Assembly (NCBI GenBank): GCA_964491375.1
Contig: CAZBGL010000222.1
Span: 1-15,897 of the forward strand
Direction of reading: 5' to 3'
Length of the DNA: 15,897 nucleotides
From: CAZBGL01 sp964491375
GTDB taxonomy: Bacteria; Desulfobacterota; Deferrisomatia; Deferrisomatales; Deferrisomataceae
The translations under genes were made by a program, and so were the position numbers. A model generated the notes under the pieces. The model did not search any database, had not been told where the DNA came from, and worked only from the letters and a program-made list of their open reading frames with translations. Below are positions 1 to 7,498 of the stretch, piece after piece (within the stretch, counting starts at the first letter, position 1; every line of letters starts with the position of its first letter).

Positions 1-155
1 GAGTACCGCCAGGGGCTTGTTTTCGCTCGCGGCCACGGCCTCGGTGGTGTTGCTCGGAGGCCGGTGTGCCGCTCGCGTGCGCGGTCGGGGAGCTCGGGAG
101 GCGGCAGCCGCCTGGCCTTCCGGCCCCTTCGCAGCCCCGGGCCCCGGGCGGTGTC
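1..155. repeat. Left copy of a dispersed direct repeat
   Basis: The first ~150 bases recur, diverged, at 15609-15760. Positions 1-60 match 15609-15668 at about 55 of 60 bases. A one-base gap follows, then the next ~19 bases are identical. Similarity becomes patchy and ends near 150. This copy can fold: GCGGC (29-33) pairs with GCCGC (68-72) around CGGCCTC (36-42) and GAGGCCG (57-63), leaving a 14-nt loop. The loop differs from the right copy by one base, and GTGTTGCTCG within it is identical. The true left boundary is cut off by the window. It could be a repeated intergenic element, a structured RNA or a decayed mobile-element end; I do not recognise the family. Confidence 0.75.
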
Positions 156-306
156 AAACCGAGTCCCCGTTGCGATCGTGGCGCGAGACGAAAGGACGCC
201 CGTTGCGCCGGGGGAAGGGGGCGAGGGACCCGGACGGTGCTCCCACAGGCCGGGATCGCAGAGGGCCACCAGCCGTTGGCCTCCAGGTACCAGCGTCGCT
301 CCGACG
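156..306. other. Gene-free stretch upstream of the hflK promoter
   Basis: With the repeat, this completes about 300 bases with no convincing gene. Short open frames on both strands have no recognisable motif and no good ribosome binding site. The hflK frame stays open upstream to position 64, but the extra residues look nothing like HflK. A weak inverted repeat (GGCCA near 264-268 with TGGCC at 277-281) is the only local structure noticed. Confidence 0.5.
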
Positions 307-335
307 TTGACGAGCCGGACGGGTACGGGTAGGGT
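307..335 (+). promoter_or_regulatory. Predicted sigma-70-type promoter of the hflKC operon
   Basis: TTGACG (307-312) matches the -35 consensus at 5 of 6 bases. After a 17-nt spacer comes TAGGGT (330-335), which keeps the three most conserved -10 bases (T1, A2, T6). Transcription would start near 342, about 33 nt before the hflK ATG. The -10 and predicted start lie inside a dyad at 332-352. The call is by eye, with no experimental support. Confidence 0.45.
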
Positions 336-352
336 TTCGGGACCCGGAACCC
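332..352. promoter_or_regulatory. Near-perfect 21-bp dyad overlapping the -10 and start site
   Basis: Left arm GGGTTTCGGG (332-341) and right arm CCCGGAACCC (343-352) flank a single central A at 342. Nine of ten positions are complementary and the tenth is a G-T pair. Overlap with the predicted -10 and +1 is a typical repressor operator position. As RNA, only part of the dyad would be transcribed from a start at ~342, so a DNA operator reading is favoured. The regulator is unknown. Confidence 0.45.
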
Positions 353-375
353 GATCCGATCCACGGAGGCAGGCC

Positions 376-1410
376 ATGGCGTGGTACGACGAGGACAGCG
401 GGGGCTGGAGGGATCCGGCCGAGGTCCTGGCCGAGCTGCGCCAGCGGTTCGGCCGGCGCTTCGGGGGGGGCATGCTCGGTGTGGCCGTGGTGGTGGCGTT
501 GGCCGTGTGGGCGGCCACCGGGTTCTACATCGTGAATCCCGACGAGGTGGGCGTGGTGAAGCGCTTCGGCCGGTACGTGTACACCACCGGGCCCGGTCCC
601 CACTGGCACCTGCCCTATCCCGTGGAGACCGTGATGAAGCCCAAGGTGACCCAGGTGCGCCGGGTGGAGGTGGGGTTTCGAACGGTCACGGTGGGGCCGC
701 CGGCGCGGTACCAGAAGGTTCCGGCCGAAGCCCTGATGCTGACCGGAGACGAGAACATCGTTTCCTGCGAGTTCATCGTGCAGTACCGGATCAAGGACCC
801 GGTGGCGTTCCTGTTCAACGTGCGCGACCCCGAGGGCGCGGTGCGGGATGCGGCCGAGGCGGCCATGCGCGAGGTGGTGGGCCGCCACAGCGTGGATGAC
901 GTGCTCACCGAGAAGAAGGACCAGATCCAGGTGGAGGCGGCCGAAGTGCTCCAGGCCATCCTGGACCGCTACCAGACGGGGGTTCGGATCGATTACGTGA
1001 AGCTCCAGGACGTGTACCCGCCGGCGGAGGTGATCGACGCGTTCCGCGACGTGGCCAGCGCCCGGGAAGACCGGGAGCGGCTGAAGAACGAGGCCGAGGC
1101 CTACGCCAACGACATCCTGCCCAAGGCACGGGGCGAGGCCAAGAAGCTCCTGAACGAGGCCGAGGCGTACCGCGAGACCCAGATCCGGCGGGCCAAGGGC
1201 GACGCCGCGCGGTTTCTGGCCCTGCTCAAGGAGTACCAGAGGGCGCCCGACGTAACGCGGAAGCGCCTTTACCTGGAGGCGATGGCCGAGATCATGGCCC
1301 GGGCCCGGCTGGTGCTGGCCGACGGCAAGGCCTCGGGCACGGGCGTGTTGCCGCTCCTGCCCCTGGGCCGGGGTGCGGTGGAGGGACCCTCCGCCCGGGA
1401 GGGGAAGTGA
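376..1410 (+). CDS. hflK: HflK, membrane SPFH/prohibitin-family FtsH modulator
   Basis: HflK forms a membrane complex with HflC that surrounds and restrains the AAA protease FtsH, so it belongs to membrane-protein quality control. The 344-residue protein has a short cytoplasmic N-terminus (WYDEDSGGW), one membrane segment at about residues 33-52, then a band-7/SPFH domain (FYIVNPDEVGVVKRFGRY; GPGPHWHLPYPVETV at ~72-86; MLTGDENIV at ~121-129). A charged helical stretch rich in EAEAY/KARGEAKK repeats follows and fits the predicted coiled coil. The ATG at 376 has GGAGG a few bases upstream and begins where HflK similarity begins; the longer frame from 64 is rejected. The stop is one base from the hflC start. 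It is the first gene of the large operon. Confidence 0.93.
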   Translation: MAWYDEDSGGWRDPAEVLAELRQRFGRRFGGGMLGVAVVVALAVWAATGFYIVNPDEVGVVKRFGRYVYTTGPGPHWHLPYPVETVMKPKVTQVRRVEVGFRTVTVGPPARYQKVPAEALMLTGDENIVSCEFIVQYRIKDPVAFLFNVRDPEGAVRDAAEAAMREVVGRHSVDDVLTEKKDQIQVEAAEVLQAILDRYQTGVRIDYVKLQDVYPPAEVIDAFRDVASAREDRERLKNEAEAYANDILPKARGEAKKLLNEAEAYRETQIRRAKGDAARFLALLKEYQRAPDVTRKRLYLEAMAEIMARARLVLADGKASGTGVLPLLPLGRGAVEGPSAREGK

Positions 1411-1411
1411 G

Positions 1412-2281
1412 ATGGTTGGTCGGCTGCTCAGAATCGTAGGGATCGTGATCGTGGCGGCCGTGCTGGCCTGGGGCACGGTGCTCTACACCGTGGACCAGAC
1501 AGAGGTGGCTATCGTGCTGCGGCTCGGCAAGCCGGCAGGCGGGCCTCGAGGTCCAGGTCTCCATTTTCGGATTCCCTTCGTCGAGAGTGTTGTGAAATAC
1601 GATACACGCTACCTGGAGTACGATGCTGAGGCTCGAGAGATCATCAGCCGGGACAAGAAGAACATCAAGGTGGACAACTACGCCCGGTGGCGAATCGTGG
1701 ACCCGCTGCGGTTCTACCAGACCGTGCGGGACGAGATCGGGGCCCAGGCCCGTCTGGACGACATCATCTATTCGCAGGTGCGGGAACAGCTCGGCAAGTA
1801 CGACCTCCAGGAGATCGTGGCCACCGAGCGGGCGGCGATCATGGAGGAAGTGACCCGGCTCACCGCCCAGGCCGCCCGCCAGTACGGGATCGAGGTGGTG
1901 GACGTTCGGATCAAGCGAGCCGACCTTCCGCCGGCCAACGAAAAGGCCGTGTACGCGCGGATGGAGGCCGAGCGGAAGCGCCAGGCCCACAGGTACCGCG
2001 CCGAGGGCGAGGAGGTGGCCCGGGAGGTCCGCTCCCAGGCGGACAAGGAGCGCTCGATCATCCTGGCCGAAGCCTACCGCAAGGCCCAGGAGATCCGCGG
2101 ACAGGGCGACGCCGAGGCCACAAGGATCTATGCCGAGGCCTTCGGCCAGGACCCCGAGTTCTACGACTTCGTAAAGAGCCTGGAGGTGTACCGGGCGGCC
2201 TTCAAGGAGGGCGACGTCATCCTGGTGTCGCCCCGGAGCGAGCTCTTCCGGTACCTGGACCTGTCGGGTTCGGGCCGGTGA
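1412..2281 (+). CDS. hflC: HflC, SPFH-family partner of HflK
   Basis: This is the second subunit of the HflKC complex acting on FtsH. The 289-residue protein has an N-terminal membrane anchor (about residues 6-25), then the SPFH domain (YTVDQTEVAIVLRLGKP; GPGLHFRIPFVESV; SRDKKNIKVDNYARWRI) and the C-terminal AEAYRKAQEIRGQGDAEA helix. It ends with a conserved-looking FYDFVKSLEVYRAAF segment. The ATG at 1412 follows the purine-rich GGGAGGGGAAG at the end of hflK, and a 13-residue in-frame extension is ignored. The stop overlaps the GTG of queA. Around 1560-1625 it has a local AT-rich dip with codons unusual for this window (ATT, TTT, AAA, ACA); no clear promoter was found there. Confidence 0.93.
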   Translation: MVGRLLRIVGIVIVAAVLAWGTVLYTVDQTEVAIVLRLGKPAGGPRGPGLHFRIPFVESVVKYDTRYLEYDAEAREIISRDKKNIKVDNYARWRIVDPLRFYQTVRDEIGAQARLDDIIYSQVREQLGKYDLQEIVATERAAIMEEVTRLTAQAARQYGIEVVDVRIKRADLPPANEKAVYARMEAERKRQAHRYRAEGEEVAREVRSQADKERSIILAEAYRKAQEIRGQGDAEATRIYAEAFGQDPEFYDFVKSLEVYRAAFKEGDVILVSPRSELFRYLDLSGSGR

Positions 2282-3309
2282 GAGTGCAGGACTTCACCTA
2301 CGACCTCCCCCCGGACCGGATCGCCCAGTACCCTGCCGAGCCCCGGGACGCCTCCCGGTTGCTCGTGGTGCGGCGCGGGGCCGAGGGCGGGGTCGAGGAT
2401 GCGCGGTTCCGCGACCTGCCCCGGTACCTGGAGCCCGGGGACGTGCTCGTGGTGAACGATACCCGGGTGATCCCCGCGCGCCTGTTGGGGCGCAAGCCCA
2501 CGGGCGGCAGGGTGGAGCTCCTCCTGCTCCGCCGGGAGGGGGTCGGTGTGTGGGAAGCCCTGGCGAGGGCCTCCAAGCCGCTACGGCCGGGTGGCGAGGT
2601 GCGGCTGGGCGAGGCACGGGCACGGGTGGAGGAGGTGTTGGAAGGGGGGCGGTGCCGGATCCGGCTGGAGGTCCCGGGAGACCCCGACGCCTGGATCGAG
2701 CGCCACGGGCAGATGCCCCTTCCGCCCTACATCCGCCGGCAGGCCCCCGACCCCCGGGACCGCGCATGGTACCAGACCGTGTTCGCCCGGCCGGACCGGT
2801 CGGGTTCGGCTGCGGCGCCCACGGCCGGGCTCCACTTCACGGCCCGCGTGCTGGAGGAACTGCGAGCCCGGGGTGTGGAGCGGGTGGCGGTGACCCTGCA
2901 CGTGGGGCTGGGCACGTTCCAGCCGGTCCGCACCGAGCGCCTCGAGGACCACCGGATGCACCGGGAGTGGTTCTGCGTGCCCGAGGAGACCGCGGCCCGG
3001 GTGAACCGGGCCCTCGGCGAGGGAAGGCGGGTGGTGGCCGTGGGGACCACCGTGACCCGGGTGCTGGAGCACGCGGGCCGGACCGGTCGGGTGGAGCCGG
3101 GCCGGGGATGGACCGACCTGTTCATCCGGCCCGGCCACCGGTTCCGGGTGGTCTCGGCCCTGGTCACCAACTTCCACCTGCCAGCCTCTACCCTGCTCGT
3201 GCTCGTGTGTGCGTTCGGGGGACGGGAGCGGATCCTGGCTGCCTACCGCCACGCGGTGGAGGCCGGGTACCGGTTCTACTCCTACGGCGACGCCATGCTG
3301 GTGCTGTGA
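2278..3309 (+). CDS. queA: S-adenosylmethionine:tRNA ribosyltransferase-isomerase (QueA)
   Basis: QueA transfers the ribosyl moiety of SAM to preQ1 in the tRNA anticodon, giving epoxyqueuosine, the step after Tgt. The 343-residue protein shows the family landmarks: FTYDLPPDRIAQYPAEPRDA at the N-terminus, NDTRVIPARL (~60-69), SKPLRPGGEV, HGQMPLPPYIRR, APTAGLHFT, TLHVGLGTFQPV, HRMHREWF, VGTTVTRVLE and the C-terminal LVTNFHLPASTLLVLVCAF. The motif before APTAGLHF reads GSAA rather than the usual GSVA, a minor change. The GTG at 2278 overlaps the hflC stop (GTGA), which suggests translational coupling. The next GTG (2284) is possible but would drop two residues of the normal N-terminus. Confidence 0.95.
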   Translation: MRVQDFTYDLPPDRIAQYPAEPRDASRLLVVRRGAEGGVEDARFRDLPRYLEPGDVLVVNDTRVIPARLLGRKPTGGRVELLLLRREGVGVWEALARASKPLRPGGEVRLGEARARVEEVLEGGRCRIRLEVPGDPDAWIERHGQMPLPPYIRRQAPDPRDRAWYQTVFARPDRSGSAAAPTAGLHFTARVLEELRARGVERVAVTLHVGLGTFQPVRTERLEDHRMHREWFCVPEETAARVNRALGEGRRVVAVGTTVTRVLEHAGRTGRVEPGRGWTDLFIRPGHRFRVVSALVTNFHLPASTLLVLVCAFGGRERILAAYRHAVEAGYRFYSYGDAMLVL

Positions 3310-3320
3310 AGGTGTGTCCC

Positions 3321-4529
3321 ATGTTCCGGTCGGCGGACGGGCGGACGGAGGGCGAGCAGGAACGGTGCGGCTTGATCGGGCCGGGAAGCTCGCCCCGTTT
3401 TGAACTGCTCGGCCGGGATCCCACGACCGGGGCGCGCAGGGGGCGGCTCCACCTGCTCCACGGCACGGTGGAGACGCCCGCGTTCATGCCGGTGGGCACC
3501 CAGGCCACGGTCAAGGCCATGACCCCCGAGGAGGTCCGGGGGCTGGGCGCCGAGATGATCCTCGGCAACACGTACCACCTGTACCTGCGGCCGGGCCACG
3601 AGGTGATCCGGGAGCTCGGTGGGCTCCACCGGTTCATGAACTGGCCCGGCCCGATCCTCACGGACTCGGGCGGGTTCCAGGTGTTCAGCCTGTCCCCCCT
3701 GCGGAGGATCCTGGACCACGGGGTGGAGTTCCAGAGCCACCTCGACGGCAGCCGCCACGTGCTGACCCCGGAGAAGGTGGTGGCGATCCAGGAGGCCCTG
3801 GGCTCTGACGTGATGATGTGCCTGGACGAGTGCCCCCCGTTTCCGTGCGAGCGCGCCTACCTGGAGGAGAGCCTGGAGCGTACCCACCACTGGGCGGTGC
3901 GTTCGCTGGAGGCGCGCACCCGGCCGGAGTTGGCCCTGTTCGCGATCGTCCAGGGGGGCGTGGAGCCCGACCTGCGGCGTCGCTCCGCCGAGTTCCTGTC
4001 GGCCATGCCGTTCGACGGGCTGGCCATCGGGGGACTGTCGGTGGGAGAGGGCCAGGAACGAATGCTGGCCGCCGTGGAGGCCACCGTTCCCCATCTCCCG
4101 CCGGACCGGCCTCGCTACCTCATGGGCGTGGGCACGCCCCTGGACATCGTGGAGGCCGTGGCGCGGGGAATCGATCTGTTCGACTGCGTGCTGCCCACGC
4201 GCACGGCCAGGAACGGTCTGCTCTTTACTTCCCAGGGCAGAGTTGCTATAAAGCACGCTCGTTTCGAACGGGACCCCCGGCCCCTGGACGAGAACTGCGG
4301 CTGCTACACCTGCCGGAACTACTCCCGGGCCTACCTGCGGCACCTGTACAAGTCGCGCGAGATTCTGGCCTCTCGGCTCCATACCCTGCACAACCTGTAC
4401 TATTACCAGAATCTGATGCGACGCATCCGGGCCGCCATTGAAGCGGGGGAGTACGGCCGGTTCGTGGCGGAGTTCCGCGAGCGCGAGGCCGGCGGGACCG
4501 ATCCGACGGATGCACCCTCCAGGAGGTGA
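3321..4529 (+). CDS. tgt: tRNA-guanine transglycosylase (queuine/preQ1 type)
   Basis: Bacterial Tgt exchanges guanine-34 of GUN-anticodon tRNAs for preQ1. From the ATG at 3321 the protein is 402 residues. It shows LTDSGGFQVF (Asp115, expected general base), GGLSVGEGQERM, FDCVLPTRTARNG (Asp288, expected nucleophile) and the zinc site CxCxxC (Cys326, 328, 331) with His357, 26 residues after the last Cys as in the Zymomonas enzyme. The start is uncertain: the first ~17 residues are not family-like, and an in-frame TTG at 3372 with AGGA about 10 nt upstream would give 385 residues, closer to normal. Codons near 4220-4265 are strikingly AT-rich and contain a promoter-like sequence. It lies 11 nt after queA. 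Confidence 0.95.
   Translation: MFRSADGRTEGEQERCGLIGPGSSPRFELLGRDPTTGARRGRLHLLHGTVETPAFMPVGTQATVKAMTPEEVRGLGAEMILGNTYHLYLRPGHEVIRELGGLHRFMNWPGPILTDSGGFQVFSLSPLRRILDHGVEFQSHLDGSRHVLTPEKVVAIQEALGSDVMMCLDECPPFPCERAYLEESLERTHHWAVRSLEARTRPELALFAIVQGGVEPDLRRRSAEFLSAMPFDGLAIGGLSVGEGQERMLAAVEATVPHLPPDRPRYLMGVGTPLDIVEAVARGIDLFDCVLPTRTARNGLLFTSQGRVAIKHARFERDPRPLDENCGCYTCRNYSRAYLRHLYKSREILASRLHTLHNLYYYQNLMRRIRAAIEAGEYGRFVAEFREREAGGTDPTDAPSRR
4224..4252 (+). promoter_or_regulatory. Predicted strong promoter inside tgt, upstream of yajC-secDF
   Basis: TTTACT (4224-4229, 4 of 6 to the -35 consensus), a 17-nt spacer, and TATAAA (4247-4252, 5 of 6 to the -10 consensus) preceded by TG at 4244-4245 (extended -10). 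In such a GC-rich window this is the best promoter match I found. It lies in codons reading LLFTSQGRVAIK that use TTT, ACT, AGA, GTT, GCT and ATA, all rare elsewhere here. Transcription would start near 4259, ~275 nt before yajC. It is read by eye and untested. Confidence 0.45.
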
Positions 4530-4533
4530 CGTG

Positions 4534-4863
4534 ATGGATTTCCTGTTTCCGGCCGTGGCCCATGCCCTGGGAACCCAGGGCGGTGGGGGTGGCGACCCGG
4601 GTCAGACCCTGCTCGGGCTCATGCCCCTGATCCTCATGTTCGCGATCTTCTACTTCCTGCTCATCCGGCCCCAGCAGAAGCGGGCCAAGGAGCACAAGGC
4701 CATGCTCGACGCCCTGAAGCGGGGCGACGAGGTGGTGACCTCGGGCGGCATCCACGGCAAGGTCACGGGGGTCACGGACGATACGGTCACCCTGGAGATC
4801 GCCCCCAACGTCCGGATCAAGGTGGCCAAGCCGGCCATCGCCAACGTGAAGAAGAGGGCTTGA
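4534..4863 (+). CDS. yajC: YajC, Sec translocon accessory subunit
   Basis: YajC is a small inner-membrane protein that associates with SecDF and YidC next to SecYEG. The 109-residue product has a short N-terminus with a glycine run, one hydrophobic segment at ~26-44 (LLGLMPLILMFAIFYFLLI), the family signature FLLIRPQQKRAKEH, and a small C-terminal domain (RGDEVVTSGGIHGKVTGV). A very strong ribosome site, AGGAGGTGA (4521-4529), precedes the ATG and includes the tgt stop codon. An adjacent in-frame GTG at 4531 is possible but less well spaced. The hairpin after its stop may set its ratio to SecD. Confidence 0.95.
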   Translation: MDFLFPAVAHALGTQGGGGGDPGQTLLGLMPLILMFAIFYFLLIRPQQKRAKEHKAMLDALKRGDEVVTSGGIHGKVTGVTDDTVTLEIAPNVRIKVAKPAIANVKKRA

Positions 4864-4877
4864 TTCGCCCGCGTCTC

Positions 4878-4904
4878 GGGCCCGCCGGACCCGCCGGCGG
4901 GCCT
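4878..4904 (+). terminator. Strong hairpin between yajC and secD (attenuator or partial terminator)
   Basis: GGCCCGCCGG (4879-4888) and CCGGCGGGCC (4894-4903) form a perfect 10-bp stem with a 5-nt loop, extendable by one G-T pair. The downstream tract TTGCCGTTCGTTTG is only moderately T-rich. It could terminate some transcripts, or it could be an mRNA-stabilising or processing hairpin. secD must still be transcribed, so full termination is unlikely unless secD has its own promoter, and I see none. Confidence 0.5.
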
Positions 4905-4951
4905 TGCCGTTCGTTTGCCCGGTGGTCCGGGCGCATCCGGAGGAGGCACGG

Positions 4952-6550
4952 ATGTCCATGAGCCTGAAATGGCGGACCGTTCTGGTGGCCGCGGTGACGG
5001 TGCTCGGGCTGGTGTTCCTGCTTCCCACCCTTTTGGGCCCGGATTCGGGCCTTCCGGGTTTCCTGAAGGATAAGCGCCTGCGGCTGGGCCTCGATCTCCA
5101 GGGCGGGATGCACCTGGTGCTGGAGGTTCAGGCCGAGAAAGCGGTGGAACAGGCGCTGGTACGGCTCGCTTCGGACCTGAAGGCAACGCTGCGCGAAAGG
5201 CGGATCCGGGCCCGGTCGGTGGAAGCGCGGGCGCGGGAGATCCGCGTGGTGGTGCGCGACGCCCAGGCCGCCGACCGGTTGGTGGCCCTGGTGGAGGAGG
5301 AGTACCCCGGGCTGACGGTCCGGAAACAGGAGCCCGCGGGCAGCCGGGTGGCCGTGGTTCTGGGCCTCACCCCGGAAGAGGCCAAGCGGCTCGAGCGCTA
5401 CGCCGTGGACCAGGCCATCGAGACCATCCGCAACCGGGTGGACCAGTTCGGCGTGGCCGAGCCGGTGATCGCCCCCCAGGGCGAGCGCCGCATCCTGATC
5501 CAGTTGCCGGGCATCAAGGACCCGGACCGGGCCATCCGGCTCATCGGGAAGACCGCCCAACTGGAGTTCCGGCTCCTGGCCGAGGGGGTGGACGTGGACA
5601 AGGCCCTCAAGGACGGTCCTCCCCCGGGCACGGAGATCCTGTACGAGCACCAGGTGGACCCGGTGACCCGGCAGGTGGTGGGACGGCGCCCCCTGGTGGT
5701 GCAGAAGCGCGTGCTCATGGGCGGCGACGTGGTGACCGACGCGCGGGTCCAGATCGACCGGCGTTTCAACGAGCCCTACGTGACCCTGAACTTCGACAAG
5801 CGCGGAGCCCGGATGTTCGATCGGATCACGGCCGAGAACGTGGGCAAGCGCCTGGCCATCGTGCTGGACGGCGTGGTCCAGTCGGCTCCCGTGATCCGGG
5901 AGCGCATCAGCGGCGGCCGGGCCCAGATCACCGGGCGGTTCACCCTGGAAGAGGCCCGGGACCTGGCCATCGCGCTGCGCTCGGGAAGCCTTCCGGCGCC
6001 CGTGAAGATCCTGGAGCGCCGCACGGTGGGGCCCTCGCTGGGACACGACTCCATCCGGGCGGGTCTCACGGCCTTGGCCGTGGGCGGTGCCCTGGTGGTG
6101 CTGTTCATGGCCGTGTACTACAAGGGGGCCGGCGTGATCGCGGACCTGGCGCTCATCATGAACCTGGTGCTCATCATGGGATGCCTGGCCCTGTTCGAGG
6201 CCACGCTCACGCTTCCGGGCATCGCAGGCATCGTGCTCACCATCGGCATGGCCGTGGACGCCAACGTGCTCATCTTCGAGCGGGTGCGGGAGGAGCTGCG
6301 CCTGGGCAAGAGCCCGGTGAACGCCCTGGAGAGCGGCTACGCCAAGGCGTTCTCCACCATCCTGGACGCCAACGTGACCACGTTCATCGCGGCGGCGGTG
6401 CTGTGGCAGTACGGAACCGGACCCATCAAGGGGTTCGCCGTGACGCTCTCGGTGGGCATCCTCGCCAGCATGTTCACGGCCATCGTGGGCACGCGGGTGG
6501 TATTCGACTGGATCCTGCGGCGCGGCAACGTGCGGCGGCTCAGCATCTGA
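4952..6550 (+). CDS. secD: Protein translocase subunit SecD
   Basis: SecD, an RND-fold membrane protein, works with SecF and the proton gradient to complete export of proteins through SecYEG. The 532-residue product has a first membrane segment at ~8-28, the conserved RLGLDLQGGMHLVLEV (~44-59), the periplasmic RNRVDQFGVAEPVI and PGIKDPDRA region, NEPYVTLNFDKRGARMF, and DGVVQSAPVIRERISGGRAQI. A second hydrophobic segment starts near 369, and GMAVDANVLIFERVREE (from ~432) carries the conserved membrane Asp (~436). The ATG at 4952 follows GGAGGAGG. Length is normal for unfused bacterial SecD. It lies 88 nt after yajC and 18 nt before secF. Confidence 0.96.
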   Translation: MSMSLKWRTVLVAAVTVLGLVFLLPTLLGPDSGLPGFLKDKRLRLGLDLQGGMHLVLEVQAEKAVEQALVRLASDLKATLRERRIRARSVEARAREIRVVVRDAQAADRLVALVEEEYPGLTVRKQEPAGSRVAVVLGLTPEEAKRLERYAVDQAIETIRNRVDQFGVAEPVIAPQGERRILIQLPGIKDPDRAIRLIGKTAQLEFRLLAEGVDVDKALKDGPPPGTEILYEHQVDPVTRQVVGRRPLVVQKRVLMGGDVVTDARVQIDRRFNEPYVTLNFDKRGARMFDRITAENVGKRLAIVLDGVVQSAPVIRERISGGRAQITGRFTLEEARDLAIALRSGSLPAPVKILERRTVGPSLGHDSIRAGLTALAVGGALVVLFMAVYYKGAGVIADLALIMNLVLIMGCLALFEATLTLPGIAGIVLTIGMAVDANVLIFERVREELRLGKSPVNALESGYAKAFSTILDANVTTFIAAAVLWQYGTGPIKGFAVTLSVGILASMFTAIVGTRVVFDWILRRGNVRRLSI

Positions 6551-6568
6551 GGCACGGAAGGGACGACC

Positions 6569-7492
6569 ATGGAACTGATCCCCGCGGGCACGAACATCGA
6601 CTTCGTGGGCAAGCGGAAGCTGTTCTTCGGGGTGAGCCTGGCGCTGATCCTCGTGGGGCTGGTGAGCCTGGTGGTCCGGGGCGGGCCCCGGTACGGGATC
6701 GACTTCGCCGGGGGCACCCTGATCCAGGTGAAGTTCCACAAGCCCGTGAAGACCAAGGAGATCCGGGAGGCCCTGTCCGGCGTGGTGCAGGGCAAGGCGG
6801 TGGTCCAGTCCTTTGGCGAGGACAACGAATACATCATCCAGTTGGAACAGACGACCGAGGAGCTGGAGGGCCTGTCCACCCGCGTGCGCGAGGCGCTGGC
6901 CAAGGCCATGGGGGACGACGCCCTGGAGATCCGCCGGGTGGAGATGGTGGGCCCCAAGGTGGGGAAGGACCTGAGGGAAAAGGGCCTTCTGGCGATCCTG
7001 TTCGCCCTGGGCGCGATCCTGCTCTACATCTGGTGGCGGTTCGAACTGCGCTTCGGCCTCGGTGCGGTAGCCGCGCTGTTCCACGATGTGCTGATCACGG
7101 TGGGGGCCTTTTCCCTGTTCGACAAACAGTTCGACCTGACCACGGTGGCCGCGCTCCTGACCATCGTGGGGTACTCGCTCAACGACACCATCGTGGTGTA
7201 CGACCGGATCCGGGAGAACCGGAAGCGGCTCGGGGGCAAGGGCGACCTGGTCGCCATCGTGAACCGCAGTATCAACGAGACCCTGAGCCGGACCATCCTC
7301 ACGTCGGGCACCACTCTTCTGGTGGTGGCCGCCCTGTTCGTGCTGGGTGGGGGCGTGATCCACGACTTCGCGTTCGCCCTCCTGGTGGGCGTGGTCGTGG
7401 GTACCTATTCGTCCATCTACATCGCGAGCCCCGTGGTGCTCCTGTTCGAGAAGCGGGCGGCGGCGGGCAGGCCCGCCCGGGCCGAAGCCTAG
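6569..7492 (+). CDS. secF: Protein translocase subunit SecF
   Basis: SecF is the partner of SecD in the proton-driven export complex. The 307-residue product has TM1 at ~17-36, YGIDFAGGTLIQVKF (~42-56), a periplasmic domain, then the membrane half with GPKVGKDLREKG, the RFELRFGLGAVAALFHDV region, GYSLNDTIVVYDRIREN (~201-217) and RSINETLSRTILTSGTTLLVV. GGAAGGGA a few bases upstream supports the ATG. The TAG stop is followed by recJ after 6 nt. Confidence 0.96.
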   Translation: MELIPAGTNIDFVGKRKLFFGVSLALILVGLVSLVVRGGPRYGIDFAGGTLIQVKFHKPVKTKEIREALSGVVQGKAVVQSFGEDNEYIIQLEQTTEELEGLSTRVREALAKAMGDDALEIRRVEMVGPKVGKDLREKGLLAILFALGAILLYIWWRFELRFGLGAVAALFHDVLITVGAFSLFDKQFDLTTVAALLTIVGYSLNDTIVVYDRIRENRKRLGGKGDLVAIVNRSINETLSRTILTSGTTLLVVAALFVLGGGVIHDFAFALLVGVVVGTYSSIYIASPVVLLFEKRAAAGRPARAEA

Positions 7493-7498
7493 AGGACC

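Noticed and set aside
17..310. Short plus-strand frames in the left gene-free region
   Set aside because: No motif, no ribosome site, and the first half lies in the dispersed repeat; the equivalent frame is not kept in the right copy.
154..1476. Minus-strand open frame opposite hflK
   Set aside because: Histidine- and proline-rich translation without motifs, typical of an antisense shadow of a GC-rich gene.
1560..1625. AT-rich dip in hflC as a possible internal promoter
   Set aside because: TACGAT and GATACA are present but no acceptable -35 lies at 16-18 nt. The best pair, TTCGTC with 15 or 18 nt spacing, is weak.
4233..4253. Sigma-54 (-24/-12) promoter reading of GGCAGAGTTGC inside tgt
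   Set aside because: The GG and GC elements are about 9 nt apart instead of the required 12. The sigma-70-type reading fits much better.
4817..7363. Very long minus-strand open frame antisense to secD and secF (848 codons)
   Set aside because: In very GC-rich DNA the antisense frame of a real gene lacks stops. The translation is His/Pro/Gly-rich with no recognisable domain, while the plus strand encodes textbook SecD and SecF.
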